Shown here: positions 1 through 8,007 of the stretch, one piece after another
Numbering within the stretch: position 1 is the stretch's first letter
Layout of the letters: each line of letters starts with the position of its first letter
Origin: Dactylosporangium sucinum
Lineage (GTDB): Bacteria; Actinomycetota; Actinomycetes; Mycobacteriales; Micromonosporaceae
Direction: 5' to 3'
Assembly: GCF_014647515.1 (NCBI RefSeq)
Contig: NZ_BMPI01000099.1
Location: 1 to 35,203, forward strand
DNA: 35,203 nt
The notes under the pieces: model-generated
The model's database searches: none
The model's input: the letters and a program-made list of their open reading frames with translations, nothing else
What the model was told of the DNA's origin: nothing
Program-made: the position numbers and the translations under genes

Positions 1-1
1 C

Positions 2-103
2 TCCATCGAGTTCATCGACCAGCCACTGCGCGACGACTCCGGCAAGGTACGCCGCAGCAAGATGCGTGACGAAGCCACCGAAAGGATGAAGAGCCGAGCC
101 TGA
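2..103 (+). CDS. C-terminal end of an acyl-CoA synthetase-like (AMP-forming) enzyme, partial
   Basis: The window opens inside a reading frame whose last 33 residues are visible, ending at TGA 101-103. The tail reads IEFID, then SGKVRRSKMRDEA. This resembles the C-terminal A10 motif of AMP-forming acyl-CoA synthetases (typically P-R-T-x-x-G-K-x-x-R), where the lysine completes catalysis. The usual proline-arginine-threonine is changed to L-R-D-D-S. The gene begins outside the window, so substrate and domain order cannot be judged. It lies about 500 bases before the esterase gene with no obvious operon link. The family call rests on one short motif. Confidence 0.55.
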   Translation, partial: SIEFIDQPLRDDSGKVRRSKMRDEATERMKSRA

Positions 104-609
104 TCACATCACTCCGCCCTCCTGCCGCATATCGGGAGAGCGACAGGCCGCAGATGACCTGACTCCCGTCAGGAGAGCTTCTCGAGGATCAGCTCGCGGC
201 CCCCGGCGGCGTCGGCCAGGCCCTGCATCTCCGGGTCCGCGCAGGAAAGTCCTCTATGGACCGGTCAACGACTACTCGCAGGCAGCCTAGCCAAGCCGAG
301 TTTTCTGAACGGTACAGAGACGGCATGGCTGGCCGGACGGCGACAACGGTCTGAGCTACCACGTCAACGTCCCGGTCTTCACCAACAGGCCACGTCGGAA
401 GCCCCGAACCGCATGTACGAGCTTGAAAGGTTCCCGCACCGCCACCGCTCACACCGTTCGGTGTGGGACCCCGCACCGGCCCGATGCCGTCCCGCGCGAG
501 CTGGGCCGCCACGGCAGCGCGGTGGTGGCGGGCGGGCTGATCGACGTTCAGACGAGCAGTCCCGCTCGGCCGCCGGGTGAGCCGTGGCCAACTCATTCGA
601 GGAGCATCT
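104..609. other. Gene-poor stretch of about 500 bases, possible remnants
   Basis: No frame here has a start with a ribosome binding site plus a recognisable protein. On the minus strand, a frame ending at TGA 169-171 carries ADPEMQGLADAAGGRELIL followed by EKLS. It looks coding-like, but it hits a stop about 30 codons upstream, so at best it is the tail of a decayed gene that I do not recognise. An inverted repeat, CACACCG-TT-CGGTGTG, lies at 450-465 and could be an operator or small hairpin. The promoter of the esterase gene should lie in the last part of this stretch, but no clear -35/-10 pair was seen. Confidence 0.35.
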
Positions 610-2112
610 ATGTTAAACGCGGTCCACTCGCCATGCGGGCCGGTCAATGGGCGGATCGAGGACGGTGTCGCCGTCTTCCGCGGCATCCCGTTCGCGCAGC
701 CGCCCGTGGGGCCGTTCCCGATCGCGCCGCCGGTCGCCGCGCCGCCGCCGGACGCCAGCCGGTTCGGCCCGATCTCGATCCAGGACCCCGATCCGCTCAT
801 CCAAGCGGTACCGCCGATCGAGCGGAACTTCTTCCACGAGGGCGCCGTCACAGGCAAGGACTGCCTAACCCAGAACCTCTGGTCGCCCGACGTGCACGGC
901 GCGGTGCCGGTCCTGGTCTGGATCCACGGCGGGGCGTTCCAGTTCGGCTCCGGCACCGGCGAGTGGAACGCCGGCGCAAGCCTGGCCCGCGCGCACGGGA
1001 TCGTGATCGTGACGGTCAACTACCGACTCGGCGCGCTCGGCGGCTTCTACCTCGGCGACCTCGACCCGGGCCGGTCCAACCTAGCGCTACAGGACCAGAC
1101 CTGCGCGCTGCGCTGGGTGGCGGCGAACATCTCCGCCTTCGGCGGGGACCCCGGGCGGGTGACAGTGGGCGGGCAGTCGGCCGGCGCGATGTCGACGGTC
1201 GCGCTGCTGGCCGCGCCGGCCGCCCGGGGCCTGTTCCACCGCGCGGTGGACCAAAGCGGCCACGCGGCGGTCTTCCCGTCCCTGGAGGCCGCCCGGGCCG
1301 GCACGGCGCGGGTCCTCGCCGGCCTGCGCATCGACCCGGACGGCGACGTCCTCACCGAGCTGCGCATCCCCGCGGTGCAGCGCGGTCTCGGCCTGGTACC
1401 CGTGACACCGCTGGTCCGGGACGGGGTGATCCTCGATTCCGATCCTGTCGCCGCCATCCGGCGCGGCGACGCCGCCGGGGTCGACCTCATGATCGGCACC
1501 ACCGTGGTGGAGTCCCGGCTGTTCGAGGTCACCGGCTGGAGCACCGCCCCTGCCTCACTGGACGAGGTCCTCGACGGGCTGCTCATCGACGCCGACGCCT
1601 GGGCCGAAGCCAAGGCGCTCTACGAGCGGTTGCCCGGCGGGCCCGCGGACCTGGCGTACCGAGCGTTGACGGACCACGACTGGACGGAGCCCGCCCGGGC
1701 CGTGGCCGACGCGCAGACCCGAGCCGGTGGGTGCGTCTTTCGCTACCTGTTCGCCTGGCCGTCGAGCGCGCGCGGCGGGCGAGTCGGCTCCGGGCACCTG
1801 GTGGACCGGCCGTTCCTACTTGGCAACCTGGACGCGCCCGGAGTCGACGCGCTGCTCGGCTCGCTGAACCAGGCGGCGGTCGAACTCGGCGCGGCGGTGA
1901 GCACCGCCCTGGCCCGGTTCGTCACCGACGGCGACCCGGGCGGCGGCGCGCTCGGCCCGTGGGATCCCTACACACCGACGGCCCGCGCCACCATGCTGAT
2001 CGACACCGTTCCCGGGCAGGCACCGGACCCCGACGGCCGGTGCGTCGACTTCTGGGAGGCGCATCACGCGGTGGCCATCCAGCCGATGGCAGCCCTGGTG
2101 GCCGGCACATGA
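610..2112 (+). CDS. Type-B carboxylesterase (alpha/beta hydrolase)
   Basis: A 500-residue carboxylesterase of the para-nitrobenzyl esterase type, which hydrolyses carboxylic esters. The nucleophile elbow G-G-Q-S-A-G-A places the catalytic serine at about residue 190. The probable acid is Glu301 (V-V-E-S-R) and the probable histidine is His396 (G-S-G-H-L). The oxyanion-hole segment W-I-H-G-G-A-F is present, as is the family block around N-Y-R-L-G. No signal peptide is seen, so it is probably cytoplasmic. The start at 610 is chosen because GAGGAG lies about 5 bases upstream; an in-frame ATG at 577 lacks such a site. Length is normal for the family. Its stop overlaps the next gene's ATG by four bases, so the two should be co-translated. 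The natural ester is unknown. Confidence 0.88.
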   Translation: MLNAVHSPCGPVNGRIEDGVAVFRGIPFAQPPVGPFPIAPPVAAPPPDASRFGPISIQDPDPLIQAVPPIERNFFHEGAVTGKDCLTQNLWSPDVHGAVPVLVWIHGGAFQFGSGTGEWNAGASLARAHGIVIVTVNYRLGALGGFYLGDLDPGRSNLALQDQTCALRWVAANISAFGGDPGRVTVGGQSAGAMSTVALLAAPAARGLFHRAVDQSGHAAVFPSLEAARAGTARVLAGLRIDPDGDVLTELRIPAVQRGLGLVPVTPLVRDGVILDSDPVAAIRRGDAAGVDLMIGTTVVESRLFEVTGWSTAPASLDEVLDGLLIDADAWAEAKALYERLPGGPADLAYRALTDHDWTEPARAVADAQTRAGGCVFRYLFAWPSSARGGRVGSGHLVDRPFLLGNLDAPGVDALLGSLNQAAVELGAAVSTALARFVTDGDPGGGALGPWDPYTPTARATMLIDTVPGQAPDPDGRCVDFWEAHHAVAIQPMAALVAGT

Positions 2113-3542
2113 GGCCCGCGTACGAGCCGTCCAGGTACGACCGGTCCGGCCTGTCCGTCGGGATCGTCCACTTCGGCGTCGGGAACTTCCACCGGTCGCA
2201 CCAGGCCATGTACCTCGACCGGCTGTTCGAGAGGGGCGAGGACCTCGACTGGGCGATCTGCGGCGTCGGCCTGCTGCCCGGCGACCGGCGCATGCGGGAC
2301 GCACTCGCCAGCCAGGACACGGCCTACACGCTGGTCGAGCGCCGGCCGGACGGGTCGACCGACGCCCGCATCATCGGCTCGATTGTGGAGTACCTCTTCG
2401 GCCCAGACGATCCCGAGCGGGTGCTGGAACGGCTGGCCGACCCGGCCACCCGGATCGTCTCGCTGACGATCACCGAGGGCGGCTACAACACCAGCGACAT
2501 CACCGGCGAGTTCGACGAGTCGAACCCCGGCGTGCGGCAGGACCTGCGGCCCGGCGCGGCGCCGGGCACCGCCTTCGGCTACGTCGTCGAGGGCCTCGCC
2601 CGCCGCCGCGCTCGCGGCATCCCGCCCTTCACCGTGATGTCGTGCGACAACCTGCCCGGCAACGGCGACGTGGCCCGCAAGGCGTTCGTCGCCTACGCGC
2701 GGCTGCGCGATCCCGGCCTCGGCGACTGGATCGACGCGACCGTCGCGTTCCCCAACGGCATGGTCGACCGGATCACGCCGGTCACCACGGACGCCGACCG
2801 GGCGTTCGTCGCCCGGGAGTTCGCCGTCGAGGACGCCTGGCCGGTGCTGTGCGAACCGTTCGTCCAGTGGGTCCTGGAGGACGACTTCACGCTGGGGCGG
2901 CCCGCCTTCGAACACGTCGGCGTCCAGGTCGTCACCGACGTCACGCCCTACGAGCTGATGAAGCTGCGGCTGCTCAACGCGAGCCATCAGGCCCTGGCGT
3001 ACCCCGGCTACCTGCTCGGGCACCGTCTGACCCACGAGGCCGCCGCGGACCCGCGGCTGGTCGAGCTGCTCACCCGGTACATGGACGAGGAGGCCACCCC
3101 GACGCTGCGGCCGGTGCCGGGCATCGACCTCGCCGCCTATGGGCGCTCGCTCCTCGACCGGTTCGCCAACCCGTATGTCCGCGACACCCTGGCCCGACTG
3201 GCCACCGACGCCTCGGACCGCATCCCGAAGTTTCTCCTGCCGGTCGTGCACGACCGGGTCCGGCTCGGCCGGCCGGCACCGATGGCCGCGCTGGTGGTCG
3301 CGGGCTGGGCCGTGTTCGCCGCGGACGTCGACGAGCCCGGCGCGCCGGACCGGCAGCGCGCGGCCGTCGCCGCGGCCGTCCGCCGCCAGCAGGCGGACCC
3401 GATCGGATTCCTGCGCGACACCGACCTGTTCGGCGACCTCGCCGAGCGCCCGACCTTCGCCGACGCGTTCGCCGCGAGCTACCGCGACATCCGGGCGGGC
3501 GGCATCACCGCCGCCCTCGCTGCCCGCCTCGGCACGTCCTGA
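2109..3542 (+). CDS. Mannitol dehydrogenase / fructuronate reductase family protein
   Basis: A 477-residue NAD(P)-dependent polyol dehydrogenase of the long-chain mannitol dehydrogenase family, whose members interconvert mannitol/fructose, fructuronate/mannonate (UxuB) or altronate/tagaturonate. The N-terminal Rossmann segment has G-V-G-N-F-H-R at about residues 21-27. The family signature K-L-R-L-L-N-x-S-H puts the catalytic lysine at about residue 285 and a conserved histidine at 293. Length is normal. The ATG at 2109 overlaps the esterase stop in an ATGA, indicating translational coupling. The same reading frame stays open far upstream over the esterase gene, but that part is a shadow. Which hexitol or hexuronate it uses cannot be told. 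A mannonate-type activity would fit the dehydratase encoded at 28745-29920, but that link is inference. Confidence 0.85.
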   Translation: MRPAYEPSRYDRSGLSVGIVHFGVGNFHRSHQAMYLDRLFERGEDLDWAICGVGLLPGDRRMRDALASQDTAYTLVERRPDGSTDARIIGSIVEYLFGPDDPERVLERLADPATRIVSLTITEGGYNTSDITGEFDESNPGVRQDLRPGAAPGTAFGYVVEGLARRRARGIPPFTVMSCDNLPGNGDVARKAFVAYARLRDPGLGDWIDATVAFPNGMVDRITPVTTDADRAFVAREFAVEDAWPVLCEPFVQWVLEDDFTLGRPAFEHVGVQVVTDVTPYELMKLRLLNASHQALAYPGYLLGHRLTHEAAADPRLVELLTRYMDEEATPTLRPVPGIDLAAYGRSLLDRFANPYVRDTLARLATDASDRIPKFLLPVVHDRVRLGRPAPMAALVVAGWAVFAADVDEPGAPDRQRAAVAAAVRRQQADPIGFLRDTDLFGDLAERPTFADAFAASYRDIRAGGITAALAARLGTS

Positions 3543-3563
3543 GAGGAAGCTATGTCCCCCGTA

Positions 3564-4630
3564 TTACCCGGACCGGTGGTCGCCTGCCGCCAGGGCACTC
3601 GCGATCCTGGCGGTAGCGCCGCCGGCGGTCAGCGCCAGCACCGCCAGCACGAGCACCGCGATCAACGCCGCCGAACGACGCGCCGCGTCACGCTGCGCCG
3701 CAACCTCGGCAAGGATCTGCCGGTCGATCGCAACCTCAACGGCATGCATCAGGTCCCTGCGCGCCGTCATGGCCGCCGACCACCCGGCCGCGTCCACCGC
3801 GAGCTTCACCCGCTCGCCCGGCGGCGTCCGCGTGACAACGCCCTGATCACGCTCCGCACCGGCCACCACCGGGCCGGTCACGTCCGTGTTGAGCCGAGCC
3901 CGCCACACAGCCGGCGCCGACAGCTGGAAGTCCGTCAACGACTCACCGAACATGCTGGACGCGCCGACGATCTCCTGCTGCATGGCGGGCGTGAGCACCC
4001 CACCAGCCAGCGCACGGATCACCGCGACCTGCAGCAAACCCTGCGCCTCGATCGCCTGGGACAACGCCGCCGCCGCACGCAACCCGTTACCCGTCGCCGC
4101 GGGAACACCGATCTGACTCAGCGACGCCCGGAACGTCAGCAGATCAGCGATCAGCGCCCGGTACCGGAACAGGATCACGCTCGACAACGCCCGCGGGTCA
4201 TCCTGCACCTGACGGCGCAACGCCGACAGATCCTCCAGACCATCACCGATCCGGGCGAGCACCAGCCGCACATCCGGCGAAACGCTGACACCACCGCTGT
4301 GCTGACGGAACGCCACGGCCGCCGCATCGGTGTCCTCAGCCGCGGCACGGTATGCAGCGTTCGCCCGGCCGTCGCCACCCCCGGCGCGAAGACCAACGCG
4401 GCAGCCGCCCGCTCGTGATGCAACTGCGCGACGAGACCGCCAGCGTCGACGCCCAAGACCACCACACGGCGCGCTTCCTCCGCCCGCTGCCCCGAGCCGT
4501 AAGCATCGAAGAACACCAGCGCCGCGAGAACAACAACGGCGACGACAGGGATCGTGAGGATGATCGAGAGCTTCGTCCGGATCGCACGGTTGCGAAGCCA
4601 GCGGCTTGTCTGACGGCCCGGAGTACTCAT
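3564..4630 (-). pseudogene. NIT-domain (nitrate/nitrite-sensing-like) sensor histidine kinase, frameshifted and truncated
   Basis: The N-terminal part starts at ATG 4630 (M-S-T-P-G-R-Q) with a membrane segment (S-I-I-L-T-I-P-V-V-A-V-V-V-L-A-A-L-V-F-F). It continues into the extracellular helical NIT domain (A-Q-L-H-H-E-R). At a run of five C at 4378-4382 (G on the coding strand) the homology jumps to another frame, as a one-base deletion would cause. That frame carries the rest of the NIT domain and a second membrane segment (A-A-L-I-A-V-L-V-L-A-V-L-A-L), then ends at 3564. The HAMP, dimerisation and ATPase domains are missing, so it cannot be a working kinase. Intact relatives in actinomycetes lie beside roadblock/DUF742/GTPase genes; none is here. 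The frameshift could be a base-calling error, but the truncation is independent. Confidence 0.72.
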
Positions 4631-4799
4631 GGCCGGGCCACCACGGATAGGCCACGCCCTCACAGGACGGATGCCGGCAACAGCCACTTTCGCTAGGTAC
4701 GTGCGAACGCATCAGGTCCTGCGCCCGAATCCGCAGCGTGGCGTCGACCGCTGGGTGCTCAGCCGCCTGACCGGTTCCGGCGTCGAACTTGGTGATCAC
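4631..4799 (-). other. Possible small cysteine-containing ORF upstream of the kinase remnant
   Basis: A minus-strand GTG at 4799 is preceded by GAGGAG at good spacing. It opens a frame beginning V-I-T-K-F-D-A-G-T-G-Q and later containing S-G-C-C-R-H-P-S-C-E-G-V. The Cys/His-rich end recalls small zinc-binding hypothetical proteins of actinomycetes. The frame has no stop of its own here and runs on into the kinase remnant, in the frame used by that remnant's second half. It is therefore either a decayed small gene that lost its stop or a chance ORF. The rest of 4631-5053 shows nothing else recognisable. Confidence 0.25.
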
Positions 4800-5053
4800 G
4801 GCGGTCTCCTCGGAATGGGATTTCCTGCCTGCCCGCAGCCGAGTTCCGATCGAGCCAACATTGGATCGGGACCGCCGCGCCGTCCATCGACGGACAACGT
4901 GTTGCGACATAACGATCACCCGGGCGGCTGGGAATACCGACCTACCGTCCGACTTTGCGTACCGACTTGTTGTCCGACCGGCAGCTGAGCTGGGTCTCAA
5001 TACCGCCCGCCACGCCGCACCAAGATCGTTCCGGCTGAATCCGGGGTTACATT

Positions 5054-6000
5054 GTGGTCGCCGGACGGCCGCGATTGGACGGTCCGGCTCTCAACGACCC
5101 GTTGGACGCTGCCGGTGACCCGCCCAGTCCATACATCCGCCGGCAATGGCTGGGACGTGAGATCCGGCGGTTGCGCGAGGACACAACATCGCCGCTGAGC
5201 CGCTGGCCCGGGCGATCGGGTTCCCCCGCCGGCAACTCAGCGCACTCGAGAACGGGCGCGTGGGGCCGGACATCGACCTCGTCAGTGGCATCTGCGACTA
5301 CCTCAGCGTGGGCGCCAACCGCCGCGCGGCGATCATTGACGCGGCCACCGATGGCTGGGCCCGCGGATGGTGGGCGGCCGATGCCGAACTGATGGGGACA
5401 CGGCAGGCCGCCTATGCCGACCTCGAAAGCGGAACGGACACGATCTCCGAGTACGCCTTCGCGCTCGTGCCGGGCCTGCTGCAGACAGCCGCGTTCGCAA
5501 ACGCCCGGTTACGCTGCGAACCGGCCCGGCACAGCGATCACTTCGATCCCGCCGCCGCCGTCGCCGCCCGCTCGAAACGCCAGCAACTGCTGCTCGCGCC
5601 CGACGGACCACGTTACGACGTCGTGCTCGACGAGGCAGCGATCCGCCGATACGCCGCCGAGCCGCATGTCGTCGCCGAGCAACTGCGACACATCGTCGCC
5701 GTGTGCTCGGAACATTCGAACGTCACGGTTCGGGTGCTGCCGATCGGCATGCCGATTGTGGGTCACAGTGCGCCCCGTTCGGCCTACTCGATCTACCGCT
5801 ACCGCGACGCACAACACTCGGTCGCTGTCGCGGTCGACACGCTCGTCGAAGACCTCATCCACACCGAGCCATCGCAGATCGACCCCTATGCACATTTACA
5901 CGCCCGGCTCAGAGCGGCCGCACTCACCACCGATGCGAGCCTTCACCTTCTACACGCCGTCGGGCAGGACCTAACTCCGACTACAGGAGCAGCAGCATGA
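5054..6000 (+). pseudogene. XRE-family regulator with DUF5753, frameshifted in the helix-turn-helix
   Basis: A GTG at 5054 opens a frame with S-P-Y-I-R-R-Q-W-L-G-R-E-I-R-R-L-R-E-D, the usual start of an actinomycete XRE domain. The frame is then lost. Restoring one base near 5180-5183 gives a continuous HTH (A-A-E-P-L-A-R-A-I-G-F-P-R-R-Q-L and S-A-L-E-N-G-R-V). This joins the downstream frame carrying a complete DUF5753 domain (E-Y-A-F-A-L-V-P-G-L-L-Q-T through S-Y-R-Y-R-D-like blocks, about 240 residues). DUF5753 regulators act with an adjacent DUF397 protein in actinomycete development and antibiotic control. The stop overlaps the DUF397 start in ATGA. As read, DNA binding would be lost unless an internal start makes a DUF5753-only protein. 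A sequencing error is possible. Confidence 0.75.
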
Positions 6001-6190
6001 CAACCCGCACCTACACCCGATAGCGCAAGTCCACCCGCAGTGACGACGGCAACTGCGTTGAGGTCGCCCATGCCGACGACGGCTCTATCGGCGTACGCGA
6101 CTCGAAGAACTCCGCCGGACCCATCCTGGAATTCGATCCGGCAGCCTGGGACGCCTTTACCAACGGCATCCGCACCGGCCAGTTCAATCG
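5997..6190 (+). pseudogene. DUF397 protein with an in-frame amber codon
   Basis: The ATG at 5997 overlaps the regulator stop and is followed by M-T-T-R-T-Y-T-R, then TAG, then R-K-S-T-R-S-D-D-G-N-C-V-E-V-A. The domain continues through S-I-G-V-R-D-S-K-N-S-A-G-P and A-W-D-A-F-T-N-G-I. DUF397 proteins have W-R-K-S at this point, so the tryptophan codon TGG has become TAG. The normal C-terminal stop is also absent: the frame runs on past 6190 without the usual short end. DUF397 proteins are about 60-70 residues and are the genetic partner of DUF5753 regulators. This is a decayed partner of a decayed regulator. The family match is clear, and the lesion is directly visible. Confidence 0.78.
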
Positions 6191-6318
6191 CAGAACACGA
6201 CAGTGCCGCGTCATCGCACACAATCGCCGCCCCACGCCAACAGGTCGCAGAGGCCCCGGTTACAGATCACGCCACGCTGCGGCATCTCGCCAGCCGCTCG
6301 TCACGAGGGAGGAGGCCG

Positions 6319-6636
6319 ATGCCTCGTCATCCCGATGCGGTGATCACGCCGAACACCCTGCTGCGCGACGCCCGTCTGCGTACCCCCTCGCCCCTGCGGA
6401 CAGGGCAGAGCATGTCCCGGCCCGAGCTCGCCGACGCCGTCAACACCGCCATCGACCAGCTCTACCCCCGCCGCGACCTCACCACCCAATACGTCGACGG
6501 CCGCTGGATCGGCAAACTCGAACGCGGCGAACACCGCTGGCCAAGCGACGAACGCCGCACGGCCGTCCGCCACGTCCTCCACACCACCACCGACACCGAA
6601 CTCGGCCTCTACATTCGGGCGAGTATGCAGGCGTAA
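6319..6636 (+). CDS. Small helix-turn-helix DNA-binding protein
   Basis: A 105-residue protein starting at ATG 6319 behind a strong GGGAGGAGG site 5 bases away. The body matches a DNA-binding module common in Micromonosporaceae-type genomes: L-R-D-A-R-L-R-T-P-S near the N-terminus, M-S-R-P-E-L-A-D-A-V-N at about 36-46, then R-W-I-G-K-L-E-R-G-E-H-R-W-P-S. This is an XRE-like fold whose recognition region includes the Y-V-D-G-R-W-I-G-K segment. Family members are often longer, with a C-terminal sensor region; this one stops soon after T-E-L-G-L-Y-I, so it may be a truncated or minimal form. A longer upstream in-frame extension to 6040 overlaps DUF397 and lacks family similarity. Target and function are unknown. 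Confidence 0.68.
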   Translation: MPRHPDAVITPNTLLRDARLRTPSPLRTGQSMSRPELADAVNTAIDQLYPRRDLTTQYVDGRWIGKLERGEHRWPSDERRTAVRHVLHTTTDTELGLYIRASMQA

Positions 6637-6749
6637 GGACCCCTCGCGGCGACAGGGCCGCCGGGCACGGACAGTGGCGGAGTCCGAAACGGCGGTGGCG
6701 TCGCAGGGGATGGTGCCGTAGTCCCAGCTAGATGGGACAGGTATGGTCC

Positions 6750-6763
6750 TGGGAGCGCTTCCA
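6750..6763 (+). promoter_or_regulatory. CebR-like operator upstream of the LPMO gene
   Basis: TGGGAGCGCTTCCA matches 13 of 14 bases of the palindrome TGGGAGCGCTCCCA. That palindrome is the established operator of CebR, the LacI-family repressor of cellulose and cello-oligosaccharide genes in Streptomyces. It lies 44 bases before the ATG of the secreted LPMO, where a repressor would block transcription. The regulator gene is not in this window, so assignment to CebR is by site similarity. Confidence 0.72.
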
Positions 6764-6807
6764 TGCGCCACGTCGGTGAGCATCAATACGTACCGCCTGG
6801 AGGTTCC

Positions 6808-7509
6808 ATGTCTGCTCTCGTGTCGCCCCGTCGCGCCCTGATGCGTGGTGCGTTGACCGTCGCGACGGCGGCGGCGACGCTGCTCGTGACCGCCCTGCCT
6901 GAGGCTGCCTCCGCCCACGGATCGGCAGCCGATCCGCCGGCGCGCGCATACGACTGCCTGCAGCGGTGGAGCAACAACCACCAGGCGCCGGAGATGGCGA
7001 GCCAGGATCCCATGTGCTACCAGGCATGGAAGGCCGACCCGAGCGCGATGTGGAACTGGAACGGGCTGTACCGCGAAGGCGTCAAGGGCGACCACCGGGC
7101 TGCCATCCCGGACGGGCAGCTCTGCAGCGCCGGGCGCACGCAGACCGGACGCTACGCCGCGCTGGACGCGGTGGGCCAGTGGAAGGCCACACCCAAGGGC
7201 CGGAACTTCTCGGTGAACATCTTCGACCAGGCCAAGCACGGGGCGGACTACGTCCGCGTCTACATCACCCGGCAGGGGTTCGACCCCACCAAACAACAGC
7301 TCGGCTGGGGAGACCTGGAGCTGGTGAGCCAGATCGGCAGCACTCCTGCCGCCAAGTGGCAGCCGGCCGACAACGGCCTCTCGCTCTCGATCGACGTCGA
7401 CGCCGGCACGCGCACCGGACGGCACATCGTCTACACGATCTGGCAGGCGAGCCACATGGACCAGTCGTACTACTTCTGCAGCGACGTGGATTTCCGGGCG
7501 GCCGCATAA
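6808..7509 (+). CDS. Secreted AA10 lytic polysaccharide monooxygenase
   Basis: A 233-residue copper monooxygenase that oxidatively cuts crystalline polysaccharide. The signal peptide (residues 1-36) has two arginines (S-P-R-R-A) and ends A-S-A before H-G-S. Cleavage there exposes His37 as the N-terminal copper ligand (mature His1). The second ligand of the histidine brace is the histidine in A-K-H-G-A-D-Y, mature position 108. Other family blocks are M-W-N-W-N-G-L-Y, P-D-G-Q-L-C-S-A-G, I-W-Q-A-S-H-M-D-Q and the C-terminal C-S-D-V-D-F. The whole resembles the Streptomyces coelicolor LPMO10B type (C1/C4 cellulose-oxidising). No carbohydrate-binding module follows. The start at 6808 has GGAGG 5 bases upstream; an in-frame ATG at 6763 sits on the operator. 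A cellulose substrate is inferred from similarity and the CebR-like box. Confidence 0.92.
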   Translation: MSALVSPRRALMRGALTVATAAATLLVTALPEAASAHGSAADPPARAYDCLQRWSNNHQAPEMASQDPMCYQAWKADPSAMWNWNGLYREGVKGDHRAAIPDGQLCSAGRTQTGRYAALDAVGQWKATPKGRNFSVNIFDQAKHGADYVRVYITRQGFDPTKQQLGWGDLELVSQIGSTPAAKWQPADNGLSLSIDVDAGTRTGRHIVYTIWQASHMDQSYYFCSDVDFRAAA

Positions 7510-7600
7510 GGCACATCGGCACTCACGGCGGCGCTCCGGAGGGCTTGCCACCGTGGGCCGTCCGGGAGGCGCTCGGGCGGGGCCGCCGACCGTCCGGTAG

Positions 7601-7900
7601 GTGCGAGCCGCTTCGGGCCTCGAGGGACTGGACGGAGTGTTGCTCATGGAGATCGCGAACGCGTTCTGGGCGGCCGGCAACCTTGTGGCACCGACGCCGC
7701 GGGCGAGCGGGCACCCTCCACCGAGGAGCTTTGGGATGAGCTGCTGACACTGGGCATGGTGATCTGGGCGACGGCGGGCGACGATGCCCACGACTACTTC
7801 GCATTCGACGACCGGAACGCCCCGACGCCGGGAAAGGCCTGGATCACGGTGCGAGCGGCGGAGACGTCCTTCCACAAGCCGACCGCGAACTCTTTGCGCC
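7601..7900 (+). pseudogene. Remnant of a PHP-type metallohydrolase
   Basis: Two adjoining frames carry pieces that join into one protein. Frame one (7601-7688) reads G-L-D-G-V-L-L-M-E-I-A-N-A-F-W-A-A-G-N-L. Frame two (from about 7690) reads S-T-E-E-L-W-D-E-L-L-T-L-G, then V-I-W-A-T-A-G-D-D-A-H-D-Y-F and P-G-K-A-W-I-T-V-R-A. The D-D-A-H block followed by G-x-x-W-x-x-V-R-A is typical of the C-terminal half of PHP-domain phosphoesterase-like proteins, where the Asp-Asp-x-His residues bind metal. The N-terminal half is missing and a frameshift lies near 7685-7690, so this is a decayed fragment. The rest of 7510-8007 holds no other gene that I can support. Confidence 0.5.
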
Positions 7901-8007
7901 TGAGCCGTGGGTATTGCATGCGGCTGGGAGGGAAGCGGGTCCCGGCGCATGGATCTCCACCCGGGAGGAGTGGGCGGGGTGCGCCGGGACCACGATCTGA
8001 GGTGAGG

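Noticed and set aside
423..2108. Long plus-strand open frame upstream of and in frame with the mannitol dehydrogenase
   Set aside because: It lies over the esterase gene in another frame, is arginine/proline-rich and has no family motifs; the dehydrogenase starts at 2109.
6301..7950. Minus-strand 549-codon open frame over the HTH and LPMO genes
   Set aside because: Antisense shadow of two supported genes, no recognisable motif.
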